Source: Clostridiales bacterium (lineage in GTDB: Bacteria > Bacillota > Clostridia > Peptostreptococcales > Natronincolaceae). Taken from it: a stretch of DNA of 6,471 nucleotides. Location of the stretch: NCBI GenBank assembly GCA_012800145.1, contig JAAZJW010000319.1, positions 1-6,471 on the forward strand, read 5' to 3'. Shown one piece after another: positions 1 through 5,866 of this stretch (position 1 is the first letter of the stretch; every line of letters begins with the position of its first letter). The translations under genes were made by a program, and so were the position numbers. The notes under the pieces are model-generated. The model had not been told where the DNA came from, searched no databases, and saw only the letters and a program-made list of their open reading frames with translations.

Positions 1-1506
1 CATGATGTGATCATCAATATCAAGGCTTATAGGTTCCAAATCTATATCCCTTTTAGGGACTGTTATGCTAACTATTCCGGATGTCGACTGGAACTCCACA
101 TCATATTTTGTAGCCACTAATCCCTTAAGTGTGAATTTTGAGGTTGTCCATCCCGTTTCTTCATACCTTATCGCCCTAAAAGGTTTTCCTTCCATATGCA
201 CCAGTAGTTTGTTGTCCCTTATCTCTGCATAAACCCCATCATGGCCTATATCCTTACGCAGGTCTATCACCACCCTTGCGGTTTTTACGTCTGATATTCC
301 TTTTTCCGGTGCATGTTGACAAGTCCTGATGGATTTCACAGTTCTGCCTTCCACATTTATTGTTCTATCCTTAAACTTATTATGTAATGTTGCACCCCTA
401 ATGTCCACAGCTATGCGCTCAGGATCATTCAATTTGATCATCTCGTAATCGTCAAATGTATCACCTTCTATTACAACAACTTCCTTAAGATTTATGATTT
501 CCTTCTTTATGTTATATACATGGTTTATAAAGTCTATTATGAGTTCCCCGGTCTCGCTTTCAAAAGCTATTTCATAATCAACCGAATCATCCAGCTCCGC
601 CACAACCCTGGCTATAAACGAATCATTGGGTTTTTCCCCGGTTGGTGCCTGGAATTGTGATGCCCTGATCCTACTTACAGTTTTGCTGCCGGTTTTAATA
701 TCCAGGGTTTTGTTTATTTCAAGCCGATTTTTGTCTCTTAAATCAAATCTTGTATTATCTAAATCAATTATCAATAACCTCTTGGAATCCTTTTCCCATT
801 CAAAATTGTTATAATCCGCCTCCCCTGACACTTTAATACGAATCTGCGGTGTGGAACCGTTCACTTTTACCTTAATGTCCGTGACCACGGCATCAAAATC
901 CTTCCGTGGAATGTCCGGCCTTAGAACATCCGATCCGGAATTTTCCGGTGGAATCCCGGGGTTCGTCTTCGGTTTTTCAGGTGTTTTCAACGAGGCGGTT
1001 GCACTCGCAGGGTCCCAATCTATGTCAATTCCAAATTCTCCTTCAAAAAAACGGATAGGTATCATAGTCCTGCCTATAGCCCCGTCTTTATTCCTTATCG
1101 CCAGCAATTTTGCAGATATATCGTCCGGAAGCCTTTTTTCTACACCGTTGACCGTGGCATAGGGATTATCGATTGCCAAAACAATTTCTTTCTCTTCGGT
1201 TTTAATTTTTGCTTCCCGTCTGTCCCCGTCCCATTCGATTTCCGCATCCAGTTTGTCTCCCAGATATTCTATTATCATCCTCAACGGCACCAAGGTCCTT
1301 CCTTTGCCATCTAATGTATAAATTATAGGAGGTACATCCTTGGATTCTACTGTTTTACCATCTATTATAAGATTTACCACCTGATAATTTTCCCCTTTTC
1401 CATTCTCCAACAACCGAACCTTGTTCACAGGTTTGTCTGCAAAGGTAATTGTAAAGGAAACTATGAAAATTGCCAGTATTAATATACATGAAATTAACCT
1501 CTTCAT
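1..1506 (-). CDS. Secreted stalk-domain and AMIN-domain protein, probable N-acetylmuramoyl-L-alanine amidase (C-terminus beyond window)
   Basis: The reading frame is open from ATG at 1506 to the window edge, giving 502 residues with no stop, so the C-terminus is missing. AGGGGGA precedes the ATG by about 7 bases. Residues 1-23 are a Sec signal peptide (MKR, a hydrophobic core, likely cleavage after TFA) with no lipobox. Residues ~45-175 resemble the copper amine oxidase N-terminal 'stalk' domain: LIIDGK, RTLVPLRMIIEYLG, NPYATVNG, then a second half with RTMIPIRFFEGEFGIDIDWD. A Pro-rich linker follows (~176-203). Residues ~205-330 and ~335-440 look like two AMIN modules (RLLIIDLDNTRF; PERIAVDIRGATL), and a third begins near 445. 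AMIN domains bind peptidoglycan or target the envelope. In Clostridia this order usually precedes an Amidase_3 catalytic domain that cleaves the MurNAc-L-Ala bond. That domain is not visible, so the enzymatic role is inference; a non-catalytic stalk protein remains possible. Confidence 0.8.
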   Translation of the reverse strand, partial: MKRLISCILILAIFIVSFTITFADKPVNKVRLLENGKGENYQVVNLIIDGKTVESKDVPPIIYTLDGKGRTLVPLRMIIEYLGDKLDAEIEWDGDRREAKIKTEEKEIVLAIDNPYATVNGVEKRLPDDISAKLLAIRNKDGAIGRTMIPIRFFEGEFGIDIDWDPASATASLKTPEKPKTNPGIPPENSGSDVLRPDIPRKDFDAVVTDIKVKVNGSTPQIRIKVSGEADYNNFEWEKDSKRLLIIDLDNTRFDLRDKNRLEINKTLDIKTGSKTVSRIRASQFQAPTGEKPNDSFIARVVAELDDSVDYEIAFESETGELIIDFINHVYNIKKEIINLKEVVVIEGDTFDDYEMIKLNDPERIAVDIRGATLHNKFKDRTINVEGRTVKSIRTCQHAPEKGISDVKTARVVIDLRKDIGHDGVYAEIRDNKLLVHMEGKPFRAIRYEETGWTTSKFTLKGLVATKYDVEFQSTSGIVSITVPKRDIDLEPISLDIDDHIM

Positions 1507-1577
1507 TAAGTTGTCCCCCTTTTTAATATGGAGGTCCCCGCGATAGAAATAATACACCGTTTGACCATCTCACTATA

Positions 1578-1607
1578 GTTATACCATTATCTAAAATCCT
1601 GTGTCAA
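1578..1607 (-). promoter_or_regulatory. Sigma-A type promoter for the stalk/AMIN gene
   Basis: On the minus strand a perfect -35 hexamer TTGACA (1602-1607) is followed after 18 bases by TATAAC (1578-1583). A TG at 1585-1586 makes it an extended -10. Transcription would start near 1571, leaving a leader of about 65 nt before the ATG at 1506. No terminator or riboswitch fold is obvious in that leader. Confidence 0.7.
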
Positions 1608-1644
1608 CGAATCTGGGAATTTGTAACTAAGATGTAATAATTGT

Positions 1645-1734
1645 AGAACAATAGCTGAACAATGGTTTAGCAATAGTTTAACAATAGTTTAACAGTGGTT
1701 TAACAATGGCTTAACAATGGTTTAACAATGGTTC
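1645..1734 (+). repeat. 11-bp direct-repeat array of TTAACA hexamers (PhoP-box-like)
   Basis: Eight degenerate 11-bp units lie head to tail. Five perfect TTAACA hexamers begin at 1678, 1689, 1700, 1711 and 1722, exactly 11 bp apart. Variants AGAACA (1645), TGAACA (1656) and TTAGCA (1667) keep the same phase. Every frame on both strands contains TAA, so the tract is non-coding. The Gram-positive PhoP response regulator binds TT(A/C/T)ACA direct repeats spaced at about one helical turn, and this array fits that pattern closely. It sits about 38 bp upstream of the -35 of the stalk/AMIN gene promoter. The hexamers read away from that gene, so an operator function is inference. A simple slippage-derived tandem repeat is the alternative. 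Confidence 0.6.
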
Positions 1735-1750
1735 AAAGGCCTATGACACA

Positions 1751-2091
1751 GTAGGGGCATCAGAATGTGTGAAAATTGTCATTGCTATGAAATTCGTAAG
1801 GGTGGACGACAGACTGTGTGAAAAATGTCATCCTGAGCGAAGCGAAGCATCTCAAATGGCCTAAAAACGAGATTCTTCGTTACACTCAGAATTTGCATAT
1901 GTTACCCATGCCACGATAAACGAAGGCATTATTTTAAAATACAGATCCTTCGCAGGTCAAACTAATCCTGCTCGTCTCAGGATGACAAAAATGTGGGGCT
2001 TTCATAGCAATGACAAAAAGCGGGAAAAGTGCTTTTTCACACAGTCTGATGACCCTGTCCACCTTGGGCAGACAGAGTCGTCTGCCCCTAC
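1751..2091. repeat. Nested palindromic intergenic element (MITE- or REP-like)
   Basis: This is a non-coding stretch built from layered inverted repeats. Exact arms seen are 1751-1759 with 2083-2091 (GTAGGGGCA), 1766-1775 with 2034-2043, 1776-1792 with 2000-2016 (17 bp), 1801-1807 with 2057-2063, 1810-1825 with 2033-2048 (16 bp) and 1826-1837 with 1976-1987 (TGTCATCCTGAG). The core motif around 1826-1848 (TCCTGAGCGAAGCGAAG) is a familiar type of dispersed intergenic palindrome in many bacterial genomes. The left arm carries two related copies of TGTGTGAAAA(A)-TGTCAT, at 1766 and 1814, which compete for the same right arm. No transposase and no convincing target-site duplication is visible, so it would be a non-autonomous element, if mobile at all. 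Confidence 0.75.
2066..2087. repeat. Hairpin GGGCAGAC/GTCTGCCC at the right end of the palindromic element
   Basis: An 8-bp perfect stem (2066-2073 with 2080-2087) encloses a 6-base loop. It lies 23 bp past the stop codon of the HypE-like gene. On the minus strand no U-run follows it, so it is not a standard intrinsic terminator. It could still slow transcription or protect the 3' end of the mRNA. Its right arm overlaps the outermost arm of the larger palindrome, so the two pairings exclude each other. Hairpins of this type are common intergenic repeats in Clostridia. Confidence 0.55.
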
Positions 2092-2109
2092 CTTGGCATA
2101 TAAATTTAA

Positions 2110-3096
2110 TTAAGGTGCTACCTTATATAACTCGTCCACATCCGGGGGTAACAGTTGTTGTCTTTCTTCGCCTTTGATGATTATGCGTTCCTTATCCGTC
2201 ACCCTACCGATTTCGGTTAATTCTATGTTTTCTTTTTTAAATGCTTTTACCAGTAAATCCTTTTTATTTTCGGAAATTGTCATTATCATAACACCGCTGG
2301 AGATCAGTTTCATGGGGTTGATAGAAAACACCCGGCATATTTCAACAGTTTCCTGTCTTATATTTATATTGTCCCCATATACCTCCATACCTACTTCCGA
2401 AGCTTCCGCCAGTTCCCATAGAGCTCCCAGGACACCTCCTTCGGTAACATCATGCATACTGTTAACACCTATGTTACCTGCTAACACCCCCTCCTTAACC
2501 ACACTTATATCCTTGGCAAAGCCCTGGGCAGTTTTAATCACATCATAATCGACCTTATCTCTCAACTGTTCTTCCAAATCCCCTGCTATTATGGACACTC
2601 CTTCCAGTCCTGCGTGTTTAGTCATGAAAACTGCATCCCCGACTTTTGCACCTTTGGTAAGAATCAATTTGTCCTTGGGTAATTTTCCCATTGCTGTTGC
2701 ACTGATTATCATCCTGTTAACACTATTAGTAATTTCTGTGTGCCCACCGATTATTTCCACATTAATAGAAGCGGCAGCCTTGTTTGCCTCCGCCATAACA
2801 TAATCCAAATCCTCCTTGGTTGTGCCCGGCGGTGCCAGGGCGGTCAACATTATTCCAAGGGGTTCCGCGCCACTGGATGCTATATCGTTACAAGAAATAT
2901 GTACTGCCAAACTTCCGATGTCCTTGATGGCCGCAGTAATCGGGTCTGTGCTCATTACACAAACATATTCGTCAAAATCTATGACGGCACAGTCTTCCCC
3001 TATATTCGGTCTGACCAACACCTCGGGTCTTCTATGCTTTATGTTAGAAAAAATTATCTCCTTCAATACTTCTACAGGTATCTTCCCCACTTCCAT
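2110..3096 (-). CDS. AIR synthase-related protein, HypE-like
   Basis: This 328-residue protein belongs to the PurM/HypE/SelD/ThiL superfamily of ATP-dependent enzymes. The N-terminal AIR-synthase domain shows GEDCAVID (33-40), STDPIT (49-54), NDIASSGAEPLG (70-81) and GGHTE (117-121). The C-terminal domain shows HDVTEGGVLGALWELAE (215-231) and SSG (266-268). Length and order fit HypE (about 330-350 residues), which dehydrates a C-terminal thiocarboxamide cysteine to make the cyanide ligand of [NiFe] hydrogenase. This protein ends in ELYKVAP and lacks the HypE tail PRIC with its carbamoylated cysteine, so it probably is not a functional HypE. The substrate is unknown. No hyp, sel, thi or pur genes are nearby. 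The start is supported by AGGAGG 7 bases upstream and by an extended -10 promoter just before it. An orphan AIR-synthase family call is safest. Confidence 0.85.
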   Translation of the reverse strand: MEVGKIPVEVLKEIIFSNIKHRRPEVLVRPNIGEDCAVIDFDEYVCVMSTDPITAAIKDIGSLAVHISCNDIASSGAEPLGIMLTALAPPGTTKEDLDYVMAEANKAAASINVEIIGGHTEITNSVNRMIISATAMGKLPKDKLILTKGAKVGDAVFMTKHAGLEGVSIIAGDLEEQLRDKVDYDVIKTAQGFAKDISVVKEGVLAGNIGVNSMHDVTEGGVLGALWELAEASEVGMEVYGDNINIRQETVEICRVFSINPMKLISSGVMIMTISENKKDLLVKAFKKENIELTEIGRVTDKERIIIKGEERQQLLPPDVDELYKVAP

Positions 3097-3131
3097 GCTA
3101 TTCCTCCTGACTTGCTTACTCGCATAGAAAC

Positions 3132-3140
3132 ATTATACCA
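3132..3140 (-). promoter_or_regulatory. Extended -10 promoter for the HypE-like gene
   Basis: The minus strand reads TGGTATAAT, a perfect TATAAT (3132-3137) with the TGn extension, 35 bases before the ATG at 3096. No good -35 hexamer sits at 16-18 bases; that place is A-rich on the minus strand. This fits an extended -10 promoter with an A-tract UP-like region. It lies wholly in the 53-bp gap after the DarT-like gene, suggesting separate transcription of the HypE-like gene. Confidence 0.55.
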
Positions 3141-3149
3141 CAGAACATT

Positions 3150-3740
3150 CTATCTTTTTTTACAAAATACTTTTTTCCACTCATCGAATTTCATTACTCT
3201 ATGATCCGAAACTATGTATAATATTTCTATGTCTTCAGGTCTAACATCATGGAATATCAGCACCTCTGCGTCATAACCATCCTTTAAATCCATCCTCTTT
3301 CTTAAATTTTCCTCGAAGCTTAAGGACGTTTCCCAATATTCTTCTATCAATTTTCTGCCCTGCGTCTTCACGTATTCCCCGGCATCCCTCAGGGAATCCA
3401 CTCCTTGCAAAATAAAAGGTTCGTATATCTGGTTCGCTCTATTTTCGTTTGCAATCCAGCACTTTGATGGCTCTACATCTAATGCCATTACCACACTATG
3501 GGAACAGAAACCCGGCTCCCTACGATAATTTTTTGTTGCAAATATGGCATCCTTCCTCTTCACCCAAGAAGGAATATATGCAGGTTTCATACTGTCTATA
3601 AAACAATGAAAAGCATAGTATTTATACTCATAAGTTACCTTATCGTCATGTTTAATCCCATCCGACAATATTTTTCCCAAATCGTTAACAGGTGCAATAT
3701 GATACACTTTGCCGGTTTTGAAATAATCATCAAAAAACAT
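3150..3740 (-). CDS. Putative DarT-like ADP-ribosyltransferase-fold protein
   Basis: A 196-residue soluble protein with no signal peptide or membrane segment. The N-terminus VYHIAPVNDLGKILSDGIK (12-30) resembles the opening of DarT/DUF4433 and related ADP-ribosyltransferase-fold proteins (pattern yHxTxxxNLxxILxxGL), where the His lies in the NAD pocket. The C-terminal DAEVLIFHDVRPEDIEILYIV (157-177) matches the DarT pattern AEVLVxxxVPxxxIxxI, which carries the catalytic Glu, here E159. Between them are AIFATKNYRR (65-74), with candidate NAD-contacting arginines, and VVMALDVEPSKCW (83-95). Known DarT enzymes modify thymine in single-stranded DNA and pair with a DarG macrodomain antitoxin. No macrodomain is in this window, so toxin-antitoxin function is not shown. 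The ATG at 3740 has GGGAG 6 bases upstream. The fold assignment is by motif only; a conserved clostridial protein of unknown function is the fallback. Confidence 0.6.
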   Translation of the reverse strand: MFFDDYFKTGKVYHIAPVNDLGKILSDGIKHDDKVTYEYKYYAFHCFIDSMKPAYIPSWVKRKDAIFATKNYRREPGFCSHSVVMALDVEPSKCWIANENRANQIYEPFILQGVDSLRDAGEYVKTQGRKLIEEYWETSLSFEENLRKRMDLKDGYDAEVLIFHDVRPEDIEILYIVSDHRVMKFDEWKKVFCKKR

Positions 3741-3754
3741 TGTCTACTCCCTTT

Positions 3755-3913
3755 TTATGATTTATGCCGCGTCCCTCCCATTAAAACAGACACTACACCG
3801 AAAATATTAAAACCGAGATTTCTCGCGGGCAATGTTAATACTGTCTGTCTCGGGATGATATATGGTCGTAACCCGTTTATACCTTCTACCCCAGGATGGT
3901 ATATGATTAACAA
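3755..3913 (-). other. Possible small or decayed ORF with a LysM-tail-like sequence
   Basis: A minus-strand frame is open for 52 codons from TTG at 3913 to TAA at 3755-3757, ending 14 bp before the DarT-like ATG. It reads like a real protein: HPGVEGINGLRPYIIPRQ followed by TVLTLPARNLGFNIFGVVSV. The stretch PGV-x(9)-IIPRQTVLTLP loosely recalls the end of a LysM repeat (NPGVNP..L..GQ.L.IP). No ribosome site precedes the TTG, and a stop lies 2 codons upstream. It is either a remnant of a longer cell-wall-binding gene or a chance frame. The plus strand is also open here, which weakens the argument. Confidence 0.25.
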
Positions 3914-3979
3914 TAATTACATAACATCTTAAGGTTTATTTTACACAAGATATATGTACCAGGAGGTGGTTTTGTAACT

Positions 3980-4141
3980 ATGATCCGATGCACTAATCCC
4001 TGTTTATACGAAAAAGAAGGCAAATGTACCTTGACCCATGTAACTTCCGTATCGAATCCGCAAAAAGAGGATTGTGTGTATTTTAAAAACAAAAAGGAAG
4101 ATAAAACGAGGAGGAGACCGACCTCTGGTTTTGGGTCCTGA
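3980..4141 (+). CDS. Small four-cysteine protein (53 aa), possible metal-binding
   Basis: The ORF encodes 53 residues beginning MIRCTNPCLYEKEGKCTLTH. Cysteines at 4, 8, 16 and 32 give C-x3-C-x7-C-x15-C, and the C-LY-x-K-x-G-x-C-TL core is typical of tiny clostridial proteins sometimes labelled in databases as 'hydroxymyristoyl-ACP dehydratase', a name unsupported by the sequence. A four-Cys set could bind zinc or an Fe-S centre, or form disulfides; nothing here decides. A very strong AGGAGGTG (3961-3968) lies upstream, but the spacing to ATG is 11-13 bases, longer than usual, and no in-frame alternative start is nearer. After residue 36 the chain is basic and low complexity (KNKKEDKTRRRP), and this part overlaps the putative terminator stem. 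It is the only plus-strand gene, divergent from the DarT-like gene and convergent with gatA. Confidence 0.65.
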   Translation: MIRCTNPCLYEKEGKCTLTHVTSVSNPQKEDCVYFKNKKEDKTRRRPTSGFGS

Positions 4142-4157
4142 TATTTTTCTATTTTTT
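4112..4157 (+). terminator. Candidate intrinsic terminator of the small Cys-rich gene
   Basis: An imperfect stem pairs AGGA..CC (4112-4119) with GG.TCCT (4133-4139). An inner helix GACC/GGTT closes on a TCT loop. The T-rich run TATTTTTCTATTTTTT (4142-4157) follows. The stem overlaps the last ten codons of the 53-aa ORF and has an internal loop, so it is plausible but not strong. Confidence 0.35.
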
Positions 4158-4184
4158 ATGTTATGCAAACTGTTTAATAGTATA

Positions 4185-4306
4185 CAGTTAGTCAGTTGGT
4201 CAGTTGGTCAGTTGGTCAGTTGGTCAGTTGGTCAGTTGGTCAGAAAACAGTTAGTTAGTCAGTTAGTCAGTTGGTCAGAAAACGGTTGGTCAGTTGGTCA
4301 GTTGGC
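4185..4306 (+). repeat. 8-bp tandem repeat tract (CAGTTGGT)
   Basis: Seven consecutive 8-bp units occupy 4185-4240: the first is CAGTTAGT and six are perfect CAGTTGGT. An interruption CAGAAAA (4241-4247) leads to CAGTTAGT, a half unit, CAGTTAGT and CAGTTGGT (4248-4275). A second CAGAAAA (4276-4282) is followed by CGGTTGGT, CAGTTGGT and CAGTTGGC (4283-4306). The two interruptions are 35 bp apart, a higher-order duplication. A reverse-complement copy TGACCAACT (4343-4351) can pair with any unit, for example 4292-4300. The tract lies between the ends of the small Cys-rich gene and gatA. Because 8 is not a multiple of 3, the minus strand has TGA in every frame while the plus strand is open in all three (a QLVSWSVG repeat), so plus-strand ORFs here are artefacts. 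Confidence 0.9.
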
Positions 4307-4378
4307 CAGGAACTGGGAATCAGTTAGGGATCAGAGTTTAATTGACCAACTATCCAATTATTATAAACCCCTTACTCC

Positions 4379-5833
4379 CTATAATTTCGGTTTAGCGCTA
4401 AAGTTAGTGCTTTTTTCAAAGGCGCCGGCTGTTCTCAACAATGTGCTTTCGTCGAACATCTTTCCCATTAACTGCATACCTATGGGTAAACCATCATGGA
4501 AACCACAAGGAATGGATATTGCGGGAATGCCGGCCAAATTAGGAGCCACAGCGTATCTGTCTACCTTATGTTTTTCTTCCGGTGAATTGCAACCTGCACC
4601 CAGTTCAAAGGCGGTTGTAGATGTTATGGGTGCAAGTATAACATCGTATTCGGAAAATACATTATCAAAATCCTGTTTAATAATCCCCCTGATTTCTTTG
4701 GCCTTTTCATAAAAATTTCTATAATTATCACCACTCAACCAGTATGTTCCCATTATAATCCTTCTTTTGACCTCCTCACCGAGGCCCTCACCCCTTGTGT
4801 TCGAAATCAATTCATTTATATTTTCATAATTTGAAATCCCATATTCATACTCAACGCCTTCAGGTCCGGATAAATTAATACTAATTTCCGATTGGGAAAT
4901 TATATAGTAAACGGCCATAGCGAATTTTGTATGGGGGAGAGATACCACGTCACAAATCGCACCCAGATCCTTAAATACCTTTACCGCTTCCAATAATGCA
5001 GTTTCAACGGGTTTACTTAAATTTTCATCAAAATATTGTTTGGCCACACCGATTTTGAGATCCTTTATTCCCCCACCGAGCATTTGCAGATAATCAACTT
5101 CTTCTTTTTTATTGGATGTTGCATCCTTGGGATCGTGCCCTGAAATAACATTCAGAATTAGGGCACAATCCCTTACGTCTTTTGTAATGGGGCCTATTTG
5201 GTCCAAGGAATTTGCTATTGGAACCAGGCCATATCTCGAAACTAATCCATACGTAGGTTTTAGTCCCACAACACCACAAAAAGAGCAGGGCTGCCTAATA
5301 GAACCACCTGTATCAGATCCAAGGGCAAAAAAACTTTCCCCGGCTGATACGGCTGCCGCCGCACCCCCACTAGAACCACCGGGTACTTTGTTTATATCCC
5401 ATGGATTTCTTGTTTTCTTATAGAATGATGTTTCTGTAGATGAACCCATCCCGAATTCATCCATATTATTTTTACCCATCATAACAGCATCTTCCGTTAA
5501 TAATTTTTCATATGCGGTAGCGCTGTATGGCGGTACAAAATCCTGTAACATTTTGGATGCACATGTGGTTAATATACCTTCTGTGTAGATATTATCTTTA
5601 ATCGACATAGGTATTCCGCCCAACAACCCTATAGATTGACTGTTTTCTATCTTTTTATCTATTTCTTTAGCCTTTTCATACGCCATGTCTTCAGTAAGGG
5701 TTATGTGGGCCTGTATTTTGTCTTCTACATCGCTAATTCTCTTTAAGGAGTCTTCAAGCACCTCTGTTGCCTTTACCTCTTTGTTTTTTAGTTTTTCTTT
5801 TATTTGGTACATGGTCAGATTAAAAAGTCCCAA
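4379..5833 (-). CDS. gatA: Asp-tRNA(Asn)/Glu-tRNA(Gln) amidotransferase subunit A
   Basis: GatA is the glutaminase subunit of the cytosolic GatCAB complex. It releases ammonia from glutamine, which is used to amidate mischarged Glu-tRNA(Gln) or Asp-tRNA(Asn). The 484-residue length is normal. The amidase signature is intact: the Lys-Ser-cisSer triad is K79 (in MSIKDN), S154 (GGSSGG, 152-157) and S178 (DTGGSIRQP). R358 and D425, which bind the glutamine substrate in the S. aureus enzyme as I recall its numbering, fall at the same positions. The region around 319-331 (INLSGPEGVEYEY) departs from the usual SNLARFDGVRYG and is worth an alignment. The start is TTG at 5833, chosen because MGLFNLT aligns with the family N-terminus; GGTGGTGA lies 6 bases upstream. 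The next in-frame ATG is at codon 8. The gene follows gatC by 33 bp, and no gatB follows. Confidence 0.95.
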   Translation of the reverse strand: MGLFNLTMYQIKEKLKNKEVKATEVLEDSLKRISDVEDKIQAHITLTEDMAYEKAKEIDKKIENSQSIGLLGGIPMSIKDNIYTEGILTTCASKMLQDFVPPYSATAYEKLLTEDAVMMGKNNMDEFGMGSSTETSFYKKTRNPWDINKVPGGSSGGAAAAVSAGESFFALGSDTGGSIRQPCSFCGVVGLKPTYGLVSRYGLVPIANSLDQIGPITKDVRDCALILNVISGHDPKDATSNKKEEVDYLQMLGGGIKDLKIGVAKQYFDENLSKPVETALLEAVKVFKDLGAICDVVSLPHTKFAMAVYYIISQSEISINLSGPEGVEYEYGISNYENINELISNTRGEGLGEEVKRRIIMGTYWLSGDNYRNFYEKAKEIRGIIKQDFDNVFSEYDVILAPITSTTAFELGAGCNSPEEKHKVDRYAVAPNLAGIPAISIPCGFHDGLPIGMQLMGKMFDESTLLRTAGAFEKSTNFSAKPKL

Positions 5834-5839
5834 TTCTAT

Positions 5840-5847
5840 TCACCACC
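5840..5847 (-). promoter_or_regulatory. Ribosome binding site for gatA (supports the TTG start)
   Basis: The minus strand reads GGTGGTGA, one mismatch from GGAGGTGA, with 6 bases to the TTG at 5831-5833. The in-frame ATG at codon 8 has no such site before it, so this site favours TTG initiation. A weak start codon may set GatA output relative to GatC. Confidence 0.55.
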
Positions 5848-5866
5848 GGTCTGTCGATGTTATATG

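Noticed and set aside
626..1162. Plus-strand frames opposite the stalk/AMIN gene
   Set aside because: They are antisense shadows of a gene with a signal peptide, recognised domains and a good promoter.
1647..1734. CRISPR array
   Set aside because: The 11-bp units are contiguous with no unique spacers. The 8-bp tract at 4185-4306 fails for the same reason.
2066..2087. Intrinsic terminator of the HypE-like gene
   Set aside because: The stem is strong but no U-run follows on the minus strand, and it is part of the repeat element.
3150..3740. Toxin-antitoxin pair formed by the DarT-like and HypE-like genes
   Set aside because: The downstream protein is a clear AIR-synthase family enzyme, not a macrodomain, and has its own promoter.
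3498..3932. Plus-strand 144-codon frame, including the short MIYGRNPFIPS tail
   Set aside because: Most of it is antisense to the DarT-like gene. The ATG of the tail at 3856 has no ribosome site.
3907..4092. Minus-strand 61-codon frame
   Set aside because: It lies antisense to the small Cys-rich gene, which has a strong ribosome site and a family-like pattern. The minus frame has neither.
4074..4712. Plus-strand 212-codon frame with a QLVSWSVG repeat
   Set aside because: It is open only because the 8-bp repeat has no stop on this strand, then runs antisense through gatA. It has no ribosome site and no family resemblance.
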